Below, in pieces: positions 1-5,428 of a DNA stretch of 5,428 bases; the first letter of the stretch is position 1, and each line of letters opens with the position of its first letter. This DNA comes from UBA11704 sp964491805 (GTDB lineage: Bacteria > Patescibacteriota > Minisyncoccia > Phycocordibacterales > UBA5272), in the NCBI GenBank assembly GCA_964491805.1, contig CAZBGU010000032.1:1-5428 (forward strand), read 5' to 3'. Both the position numbers and the translations under genes were made by a program. The notes below the pieces were generated by a model that had not been told where the DNA came from, made no database searches, and saw only the letters and a program-made list of their open reading frames with translations.

Positions 1-160
1 CGGTCTTATGAATAAAGTGAGAACTACCAAACGATACACCAAGTAGAAAAACACTTACGAGCACCATAGTGCCTACTGCTGCTTCTCTGAAAAAGTGAGG
101 TTTAAAATCATTTTCAGAATGTGGAACAAAAAGATGTTTAAGGACCTTGCTGACTTTCAT
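1..160 (-). CDS. N-terminal fragment of a membrane-anchored protein, possibly a CAP/SCP-like family protein (cut by the left edge)
   Basis: An open frame starts with ATG at 160 and runs 53 codons to the window edge without a stop. The N-terminus is basic and hydrophilic (MKVSKVLKHLFVPHSEND, then FKPHFFRE). A hydrophobic segment follows at about residues 28-47 (AVGTMVLVSVFLLGVSFGSS), suggesting a single membrane anchor with the N-terminus inside. The F-V-P-H...N-D-F-K-P-H motif ahead of a membrane helix resembles, from memory, the start of CAP-domain (SCP-like extracellular) proteins of Patescibacteria. The CAP domain itself would lie outside the window, so the family assignment is an inference. 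The frame follows the upstream exported-protein gene on the same strand after a 93-nt gap, and a -10-like TATACT sits just ahead of the ATG. No Shine-Dalgarno sequence is visible. I am fairly sure it is coding and only moderately sure of the family. Confidence 0.62.
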   Translation of the reverse strand, partial: MKVSKVLKHLFVPHSENDFKPHFFREAAVGTMVLVSVFLLGVSFGSSHFIHKT

Positions 161-173
161 AAGGTATAGTATA
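161..173 (-). promoter_or_regulatory. Candidate -10 element for the left-edge gene, implying a leaderless or near-leaderless transcript
   Basis: Read on the minus strand, TATACT (positions 173 to 168, five of six matches to TATAAT) is followed by ATACCTT and then the ATG at 160. Initiation about 7 nt past the hexamer would fall at or within 1-2 nt of the start codon. No good -35 hexamer is seen 16-18 nt upstream; the best is GTAATA, with about three of six matches. There is no purine-rich Shine-Dalgarno sequence in the interval. The assignment rests on one hexamer and is tentative. Confidence 0.35.
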
Positions 174-235
174 GCGCATCATTCCACCAATATTACTGCG
201 CTGTTCATATACAGAAAATTGAAACTTTTCACTTT

Positions 236-263
236 AAAGCTTAAAATATTATTTTAAAGCTTT
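236..263 (-). terminator. Weak AT-rich hairpin at the 3' end of the exported-protein gene, possible terminator
   Basis: AAAGCTT (236-242) pairs with AAGCTTT (257-263), and AAAAT (243-247) pairs with ATTTT (251-255). This leaves one bulged base at 256 and a 3-nt loop (248-250). The stem overlaps the stop codon and last codons of the upstream gene. On the minus strand it is followed by AAAGTGAAAAG rather than a run of T, and it has little GC, so it would be a poor intrinsic terminator. It could instead stabilise the mRNA 3' end or be a by-product of AT-rich sequence. Confidence 0.3.
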
Positions 264-1603
264 TTGGGTGTGTCAGGATTCTCATTAAATGGAATAAGTT
301 TTGTACCTAATTCTGTCAGTGGAAAATCAGCACACATTAGATGATTTATTTGAGCCATGGTAGTGATATACAGAATACCAGTTGGTTCAGTTATACCCCA
401 TGGAGCAAGTAGTGTATTTTTATGGATTAGTTGAAATTCTTTTAGCTTGGCTTCAGTCATTGGACCAAAAAATCCTGTAACTGGAATATTAGCGCCAATC
501 TCTTTATTCAGAAATGTTTGAAGTTTCTTTACGGTATCAACATCATTATCATATCCAATACGAGCATAGTGTGTAAGGTACTGACCAGACTCTTTACATG
601 AAGCAATGACACCGAGCACCTGTCCCTGCGTACTTGAATTTTGGGGTTGTATAATTGTAGGTGCAGCAAATGGAGAATCCACTTGCTTACCTGATGGGAG
701 ACTAATAAAGTATCCACCACCTATAGCAGGTAATGCAGCATCACACGTATACGTGCTTGTAATAACTTCTGAACTGTACTCACCATCAGAATAGAAAGCT
801 TTAACGGTCTTACTCTCACCTCTACCAACAACAAGAGTAAAAGGTTCTGTGTATCGATTGCTACTTCCAGTATATTCACCACGGACACGCTCAGGGTCTG
901 AACCGTCCGTTGTGTAGTATATTGAACCCTCTCCCCACATGTGAGACAGTATCGTAATGGTTCGATTATCAGGACATGAACCAGACGAACTTATTGTAAA
1001 AGGAGATGAAGATCGAGTTACAGTCACAGTATAATCTTTACTGGACTCATCAGCTGCAGTAACAGTATATGTAACAGGTGTAGTGAAATCTTGTGATGAA
1101 CCACTAAGAGGACTGACTGAAACACCAGAAATAGTAATTATCGGAGTAAGGGATGAGAGCGACAGATTATAAGGAATCTCAATAACAACGGTACTTGTTC
1201 CAACGATTCCAGTTGCTCCATACATGGCAAATGAAAGAATATTCTTTGCTGGGTTAGGGGCAACAGTGACAGTGACCGTATAGTCAGTACTTGATTCTGT
1301 CTCAACATCTGAAACTGTATAGGTGACAGGGCTAGTAAAATCATGAACGGCACCACTTTCTGGACTAATAGATGTGCCATTATGAGTAATGGTCGGCATA
1401 AGTGCGGTAACATCGGTTCCGTAGGGAACTGTAACCGCAATTGTGTGGGCAGGTTCAGTGATAACGCCAACACCTTCAGAAAAACTAAATGAAGTAATAA
1501 CTTGAGATGTTCGTGCGAACACATGTACTGGCGTGACAGTAGTAGTAACCACACCTAAACACATAACAATGAAAAAACTGAACATGTGAGTAATAATTTT
1601 CAT
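254..1603 (-). CDS. Secreted modular surface protein: signal peptide, two DUF5018/cadherin-like repeats, chitobiase C-terminal-type domain, peptidoglycan-binding domain
   Basis: This 449-residue protein is probably exported and bound to peptidoglycan. Residues 1-30 form a Sec signal peptide: MKIIT, a hydrophobic core, then V-F-A with cleavage likely after A30. Two Thr/Ser/Val-rich beta-sandwich repeats follow (about 35-114 and 121-197), each with a DFT-x-PVTYTV core and a DYTVTVT end, as in DUF5018/cadherin-like modules. Residues 201-288 contain YYTTDGSDP (229-237) and the motif SKTVKAFYSDG, typical of the chitobiase/beta-hexosaminidase C-terminal domain. After a Gly/Ser/Pro/Gln-rich linker, residues 330-395 match a peptidoglycan-binding fold (VKKLQTFLN, VTGFFGPMTEAKLKEFQ), followed by an APWGITEPTG tail. 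The mature protein has four cysteines (210, 287, 336, 424). No catalytic domain, LPXTG motif or C-terminal membrane helix is visible, so it looks structural or adhesive. An in-frame ATG at 1666 would add 21 residues ahead of the signal peptide, but it lies upstream of the predicted -10 element, so 1603 is preferred. The ligand is unknown. Confidence 0.88.
   Translation of the reverse strand: MKIITHMFSFFIVMCLGVVTTTVTPVHVFARTSQVITSFSFSEGVGVITEPAHTIAVTVPYGTDVTALMPTITHNGTSISPESGAVHDFTSPVTYTVSDVETESSTDYTVTVTVAPNPAKNILSFAMYGATGIVGTSTVVIEIPYNLSLSSLTPIITISGVSVSPLSGSSQDFTTPVTYTVTAADESSKDYTVTVTRSSSPFTISSSGSCPDNRTITILSHMWGEGSIYYTTDGSDPERVRGEYTGSSNRYTEPFTLVVGRGESKTVKAFYSDGEYSSEVITSTYTCDAALPAIGGGYFISLPSGKQVDSPFAAPTIIQPQNSSTQGQVLGVIASCKESGQYLTHYARIGYDNDVDTVKKLQTFLNKEIGANIPVTGFFGPMTEAKLKEFQLIHKNTLLAPWGITEPTGILYITTMAQINHLMCADFPLTELGTKLIPFNENPDTPKKL
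1013..1501 (-). repeat. Two tandem copies of a DUF5018/cadherin-like coding repeat
   Basis: Copy 1 (1501 to 1262) and copy 2 (1243 to 1013) encode about 80 and 77 residues separated by a 6-residue linker. They align along their whole length: a start of I-x-SF, a central VPYGTDVTALMPTI versus IPYNLSLSSLTPII, then S-I/V-S-P-x-SG, DFT-S/T-PVTYTV and DYTVTVT. Identity is highest in the last third and lower in the first half, so this looks like an old domain duplication rather than a recent DNA duplication. Confidence 0.8.
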
Positions 1604-1653
1604 ATAAATAAAACTACTATTAGTAAAATCAAAAGCGCCCTTGACTGGACAAT

Positions 1654-1682
1654 AGTCTATACGCATAACATCACTACGTCAA
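1654..1682 (-). promoter_or_regulatory. Sigma70-type promoter candidate for the exported-protein gene
   Basis: On the minus strand, TTGACG (1682-1677, five of six matches to TTGACA) is followed by a 17-nt spacer and TAGACT (1659-1654, four of six matches to TATAAT). An overlapping alternative -10, TATAGA, would have a 15-nt spacer. Transcription would start near 1647, leaving a 5' leader of about 43 nt before the ATG at 1603. This excludes the in-frame ATG at 1666, which falls inside the promoter. The leader carries no recognisable Shine-Dalgarno sequence. It lies 64 nt beyond the rpoC terminator, so the gene appears to have its own transcription unit. Confidence 0.5.
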
Positions 1683-1745
1683 ACAAACAAATAAAAAATC
1701 AAATAACAGAAAAGAGGTTCGAGAGAGTGTTGACTTGGGTAAAAG

Positions 1746-1779
1746 CAAAAATCATGACACTTCAGTGTCATGATTTTTG
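1746..1779 (-). terminator. Intrinsic terminator of the rpoC transcript
   Basis: A perfect 15-bp stem is formed by 1746-1760 (CAAAAATCATGACAC on the plus strand) and 1765-1779, with a 4-nt loop (1761-1764, TTCA on the plus strand). Read in the direction of rpoC, the arm ending ATGATTTTTG is followed by CTTTT, giving the T-rich tract expected of a Rho-independent terminator. The hairpin starts 47 nt after the rpoC stop. The A-run on one side and T-run on the other are symmetrical, so it could work in both directions, although no plus-strand gene is seen that needs it. Confidence 0.85.
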
Positions 1780-1826
1780 TATTATATTTTCTGCTATAGT
1801 TCGCTACAGCCTACAACGTTCTACGA

Positions 1827-4800
1827 CTACTCTCCCTGTTGTCCTCTAAGTCCGGTTCCTGCTGGGATCAAGCGACCAATGATAACGTTCTCCTTAAGAC
1901 CACGAAGTTCGTCCATCTGTCCACGAGTAGATGCTGTGATGAGCACACGAGTTGTGTTCTGGAACGAAGCACTTGAAAGCCATGAGTCCGTAGAAAGAGC
2001 AACATCAGTGATACCAAGTACCAAGTGTTTACCTTTCGCCTCTACACCACCTTCTGCCTTTACACGCGAGTTCTCAGCACGGAAAGTTGAGACTTCGACA
2101 ATATCTGATTGTGTGAATCGTGTATCACCTGGGTTTGCAATCTTGACACGGCCGAACATCTGCTTAATGATAACTTCAACGTGCTTTCGTGAGATGGCTG
2201 CACCCTGGAGTTCATACACCTTGTTGATTTCAGATACAATATATTCTTCTGCAACTTCTTTACTTGCAAAGTTAAAGAGTTCATCTATGTCACATGATCC
2301 ATCAGTAAGCATCTGACCTCGCTTAATCGTATCGCCAGTTTTTACAATTGGTTGACGGCGGAATGGTACTGTGTACTCAACTTGCTTTCCATTCTTATTT
2401 CCTTTTGCGTTAACCTCATCGTCTGCAAGAATGGTAATAATTTTTTCCTTACCCTCTTCACGAATTGACGTAACTTCTCCTGATTCATGAGCAATAATAG
2501 CTGGGTTCTTAGGCATGCGGCGTTCGAAGATTTCTTCAACACGTGGAAGACCTTGTGTAATGTCAGTACCCGCAACACCACCAGCATGGAATGTACGCAT
2601 GGTAAGCTGTGTTCCTGGTTCACCGATAGCTTGTGCAGCAACAATACCGACTGCCTCACCGAGGTCAACCTTCTTGTTGCGACCCATATCAAGCCCGTAA
2701 CACTTTTGACAGATTCCGTGGAGTGACTGACATACGAGTGGTGAGAACACACGCACTTCTTCTACACCTGCATTTTCTACTATCACTGCATCATCCTTAC
2801 TGATAAGGTGATTCTTCTTGTAAAGAACCTCACCATTAACAATAATGTCTTCTGCAATAATACGTCCACGAATGTTCTTTGAGATTGGCACCTCGATTCC
2901 AAGAGCATTTTCTTTGCGGACAACCTTACTTTCCTTCGTACCACAATCAAGTTCTGTAATGATAGCATCCTGTGCCACATCTACAAGACGACGTGTAAGA
3001 TACCCTGCTTGCGCTGTCTTGAGTGCGGTATCTGAGTTACCTTTACGGGCTCCATATGTCGTAATAAAGTACTCAAGTGGTGTGAGTCCTTCCTTGTATG
3101 ATGAAATTACCGGGAAGTCCAAGTTACGACCTGAGTTATTCACAATAATACCCTTCATACCAGACATCTGAATAATCTGTGCAATAGACCCACGAGCACC
3201 TGACGTAATTAAGTCGTACACAGAACCGTGCTTCTCGAATGACTCTGGGACAAGCTTCTCTATTTTTGTACGTACACCTTGCCATACTGAGATAGTGCGC
3301 TCATATTTTTCTTCCGCAGAAAGAAGACCCTCTTCATAATCATTTTCTACACGAGCAGCCTGACTCCAACCTTCTTCAACTAGGGCTGGTTTCTCCTTTG
3401 GAACCTTCACTGCATCGATGTTCCATGTTGTACCTGACACTGTTGCGTACTTGTAACCAAACGCTTTTATCTTGTCGATCACAGATGGTGCAGTCTCAAG
3501 ACCATAGGTTAGAATAACCTGGTCAATGATACTGTTCATCTTCTTACCAGTAACCTCATCATTCATATATGGATACTCTGATGGGAACACTGAGTTGAAG
3601 AGAAGGCGACCAATAGTAGTCTCGAAAGGCTTACCTTCGAACTGTGCATACTTAGCCTTCTCTGATGGCATAACAATAATCTTCGCACGGAAAGAAACGA
3701 TACCGAAGTCATACGCAGTAATAGCCTCGTTTGGTGATGGGAAATACTTCCCTTCACCCTTCTCACCGGGAATCATCTTCGTCATCCAGTACGCACCAAG
3801 CACCATATCCATACGTGGGTTAACAATCGAATCCCCAGATCCAGGACGGAGAAGGTTGCGGTTAGCCGCCATAAGTGTACGAGCTTCATTCTGTGCCGCC
3901 ACTGAAAGTGGGAGGTGAACAGCCATTTGGTCACCGTCGAAGTCAGCGTTGAAGGCCTGACATACGAGTGGGTGAAGCTGAATAGCATTACCTTCAATGA
4001 GTTTAGGATTGAAGGCCTGAATACCAAGACGGTGAAGTGTAGGTGCACGGTTAAGGAGCACATACTTTCCTTCGATAACCTCTTCAAGGATAGCCCATAC
4101 CTCTGGAATACCATCTTCGATGAGCTTGTTAGCACCACGAATGTTGAATGCAAGTTCTCTTTCGAGGATCTTTGAAATAATAAACGGCTTGAAGAGTTCG
4201 AGTGCCATATGCTTTGGAAGACCACACTCGTTAAGCGCAAGTGATGGACCAACGACGATCACAGAACGCGCAGAGTAGTCGACACGCTTTCCAAGAAGGT
4301 TCCCACGAAGAAGACCTTGCTTACCTTTAAGGTTGTCTGAGAGTGACTTGAGCTGACGCTTTTGTGATTGACTCATGACAGCATCTTGACCATGACGAGC
4401 TGAGTTATCGACGAGCGCATCAACAGCTTCTTGAAGAATACGCTTCTCATTGCGAAGGATCACGTCTGGTGCACCGATCTCCATGAGTTTCTTGAGACGG
4501 TTGTTACGATTGATTACACGGCGGTAGAGATCGTTAACATCACTCGCTGCATAACGTCCACCTTCAAGAGCAACCATAGGACGGATTCCAGGTGGAATAA
4601 CAGGGATAACCGTCATAAACATCCATTCTGGACGAATACCAGCATTCTGGAATGCGCGAACGAGCGAAAGACGCTTTTCTGCTTTTTCACGTTCAAGTGC
4701 CCCAGCCTTCTCAAGCTGAAGTACAATCTCCCCTTCAATCTTCTTGAGATCCATAGTCTTAAAGATTTCGTAGATTGCCTCAGCACCAATACCTGCTTCA

Positions 4801-5426
4801 AAACATGTGCCATACTTCATCGCAAAACGATGATAGGTAAGTTCGTCAAAGATCTTATTTGGTTTAATTTCAGCAATCTCTTTCTTTGTTGCAACAAGGA
4901 GATCACGAAGTTTGTCTTGCGTCTTCTCGTCGGTTGCTGACTTTACCTTTGCCTTAAACTCACTCTCGAGATTAAAAAGAATTTCTTCACGAGCAGCTTC
5001 ATTCACTGATTTAACGACATACCCGGCAAAATACACAACCTTCTCTACGTCCCCTACAGGCTGAGCAAGAATAAGAGCTATACGTGAAGGAACTGTACGA
5101 AGGAACCAAATATGCGCAACAGGAGATGCAAGCTCAATGTGACCCATTCGTTCACGACGAACAATGGATTTACAAACTTCAACGCCACACTTCTCACATA
5201 CAATACCCTTATAACGAATACGCTTGTACTTTCCACAGTAACATTCATAATCCTTTTCTGGACCAAAGATTCTTTCGTCAAAAAGACCATAGCGCTCTGA
5301 ACGTCCTGTGCGGTAGTTAATGGTTTCTGGTTTGGTCACCTCACCAAATGACCATGCACGAACCGCCTCAGGAGATGCAACCTTGATGGAAAGACCGTCA
5401 AAATTATTTGTATCAATTGTTTTCAT
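1827..5426 (-). CDS. rpoC: DNA-directed RNA polymerase subunit beta' (complete)
   Basis: This is the largest catalytic subunit of bacterial RNA polymerase, which with beta forms the active centre and DNA clamp. At 1199 residues it has the length of beta' proteins that lack large lineage-specific insertions. Landmarks in order: zinc site 1 cysteines C62, C64, C77 and C80; lid around 284-297; clamp coiled coil that binds sigma, 298-339; rudder, 340-361; switch 2 around 367-388; the Mg-binding motif NADFDGD at 493-499 with D495, D497 and D499; bridge helix about 780-815 (GARKGNSDTALKTAQAGYLT); zinc site 2 cysteines C828, C899, C906 and C909; and the trigger loop from about 920 with QLTMRTFH (M943, R944, H947). 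There is no SI3-type trigger-loop insertion. The protein ends shortly after GRLIPAGTG. The ATG at 5426 begins MKTIDTNNFDGLSIKVASPE, a normal beta' start. The ribosome binding site and any rpoB lie outside the window. Switch 2 reads QGLLRGN rather than the usual QGRFRQN, and the rudder is about three residues longer than in E. coli. Confidence 0.99.
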   Translation of the reverse strand: MKTIDTNNFDGLSIKVASPEAVRAWSFGEVTKPETINYRTGRSERYGLFDERIFGPEKDYECYCGKYKRIRYKGIVCEKCGVEVCKSIVRRERMGHIELASPVAHIWFLRTVPSRIALILAQPVGDVEKVVYFAGYVVKSVNEAAREEILFNLESEFKAKVKSATDEKTQDKLRDLLVATKKEIAEIKPNKIFDELTYHRFAMKYGTCFEAGIGAEAIYEIFKTMDLKKIEGEIVLQLEKAGALEREKAEKRLSLVRAFQNAGIRPEWMFMTVIPVIPPGIRPMVALEGGRYAASDVNDLYRRVINRNNRLKKLMEIGAPDVILRNEKRILQEAVDALVDNSARHGQDAVMSQSQKRQLKSLSDNLKGKQGLLRGNLLGKRVDYSARSVIVVGPSLALNECGLPKHMALELFKPFIISKILERELAFNIRGANKLIEDGIPEVWAILEEVIEGKYVLLNRAPTLHRLGIQAFNPKLIEGNAIQLHPLVCQAFNADFDGDQMAVHLPLSVAAQNEARTLMAANRNLLRPGSGDSIVNPRMDMVLGAYWMTKMIPGEKGEGKYFPSPNEAITAYDFGIVSFRAKIIVMPSEKAKYAQFEGKPFETTIGRLLFNSVFPSEYPYMNDEVTGKKMNSIIDQVILTYGLETAPSVIDKIKAFGYKYATVSGTTWNIDAVKVPKEKPALVEEGWSQAARVENDYEEGLLSAEEKYERTISVWQGVRTKIEKLVPESFEKHGSVYDLITSGARGSIAQIIQMSGMKGIIVNNSGRNLDFPVISSYKEGLTPLEYFITTYGARKGNSDTALKTAQAGYLTRRLVDVAQDAIITELDCGTKESKVVRKENALGIEVPISKNIRGRIIAEDIIVNGEVLYKKNHLISKDDAVIVENAGVEEVRVFSPLVCQSLHGICQKCYGLDMGRNKKVDLGEAVGIVAAQAIGEPGTQLTMRTFHAGGVAGTDITQGLPRVEEIFERRMPKNPAIIAHESGEVTSIREEGKEKIITILADDEVNAKGNKNGKQVEYTVPFRRQPIVKTGDTIKRGQMLTDGSCDIDELFNFASKEVAEEYIVSEINKVYELQGAAISRKHVEVIIKQMFGRVKIANPGDTRFTQSDIVEVSTFRAENSRVKAEGGVEAKGKHLVLGITDVALSTDSWLSSASFQNTTRVLITASTRGQMDELRGLKENVIIGRLIPAGTGLRGQQGE

Positions 5427-5428
5427 AG

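Noticed and set aside
1555..1566. Cysteine in the signal peptide hydrophobic core as a possible lipobox
   Set aside because: The context is I-V-M-C-L, without the small residue expected just before the cysteine, and the hydrophobic stretch continues beyond it. A normal V-F-A cleavage site follows.
1641..1669. Plus-strand promoter-like pair TTGACT, 17-nt spacer, CATAAC
   Set aside because: It has only four of six matches at -10, overlaps the better minus-strand promoter, and has no plus-strand gene downstream. It is mentioned only as a possible source of antisense transcription.
1782..1792. TATAAT on the minus strand just ahead of the terminator hairpin
   Set aside because: It has no credible -35 at 16-18 nt, and any transcript would run straight into the terminator. 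It is likely a chance hexamer in an AT-rich 3' untranslated region.
1796..1829. Several GTAG-like tetramers clustered after the rpoC stop on the minus strand
   Set aside because: The spacing is irregular and the unit is too short to count as a repeat or binding-site array.
1586..1849. An 87-codon plus-strand frame spanning the intergenic region
   Set aside because: It runs through the promoter, the terminator hairpin and the end of rpoC. Its translation is low-complexity and Lys/Thr/Asn-rich, as expected of AT-rich spacer DNA.
1777..2316. A 179-codon open frame on the plus strand, antisense to the 3' end of rpoC
   Set aside because: It lies almost wholly opposite strongly conserved rpoC codons, begins inside the terminator hairpin, and its translation has no recognisable family feature. 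It is a by-product of rpoC codon usage.
4431..4940. A 169-codon plus-strand frame opposite the N-terminal third of rpoC
   Set aside because: It is entirely antisense to conserved beta' sequence, with no start signal or recognisable protein motif.

Overview
The window fits a member of the Candidate Phyla Radiation (Patescibacteria), most likely a Parcubacteria-type lineage. The grounds are inferential. The exported gene combines DUF5018-like repeats, a chitobiase-type C-terminal domain and a peptidoglycan-binding domain with a C-terminal tail, an architecture I associate with these bacteria. The partial gene at the left edge begins with a 'F-V-P-H...N-D-F-K-P-H' motif that I recall from CPR CAP/SCP-family proteins. 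Base composition is moderately AT-rich. Both complete genes end in TAG or TAA and contain no in-frame TGA, so the standard bacterial code is adequate and the recoded TGA=Gly lineages are not indicated.

Layout: all genes lie on the minus strand, so transcription runs from right to left. From the right: (1) rpoC, complete at 1199 codons (5426 down to 1827), encoding the RNA polymerase beta' subunit. Its ATG lies 2 nt inside the window edge, so any rpoB gene upstream is not visible. (2) An intergenic stretch of about 220 nt (1604-1826) with a 15-bp intrinsic terminator hairpin 47 nt after the rpoC stop, then a sigma70-type promoter candidate. (3) A secreted modular wall-binding protein; the best start is 1603, giving 449 aa, with its stop at 254. 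(4) A 93-nt gap with a weak AT-rich hairpin and a -10-like element placed so close to the next ATG that the transcript could be leaderless. (5) The first 53 codons of a membrane-anchored protein, cut by the left edge.

The rpoC terminator followed by a new promoter implies that the cell-surface genes are transcribed separately from the RNA polymerase operon. The two left-hand genes both look like envelope proteins. I found no RNA gene, mobile element, CRISPR array or defence system. The most interesting points are substitutions in the normally near-invariant switch-2 motif of beta', a lengthened beta' rudder loop, apparent translation starts without Shine-Dalgarno sequences, and the modular, probably disulfide-bonded surface protein.
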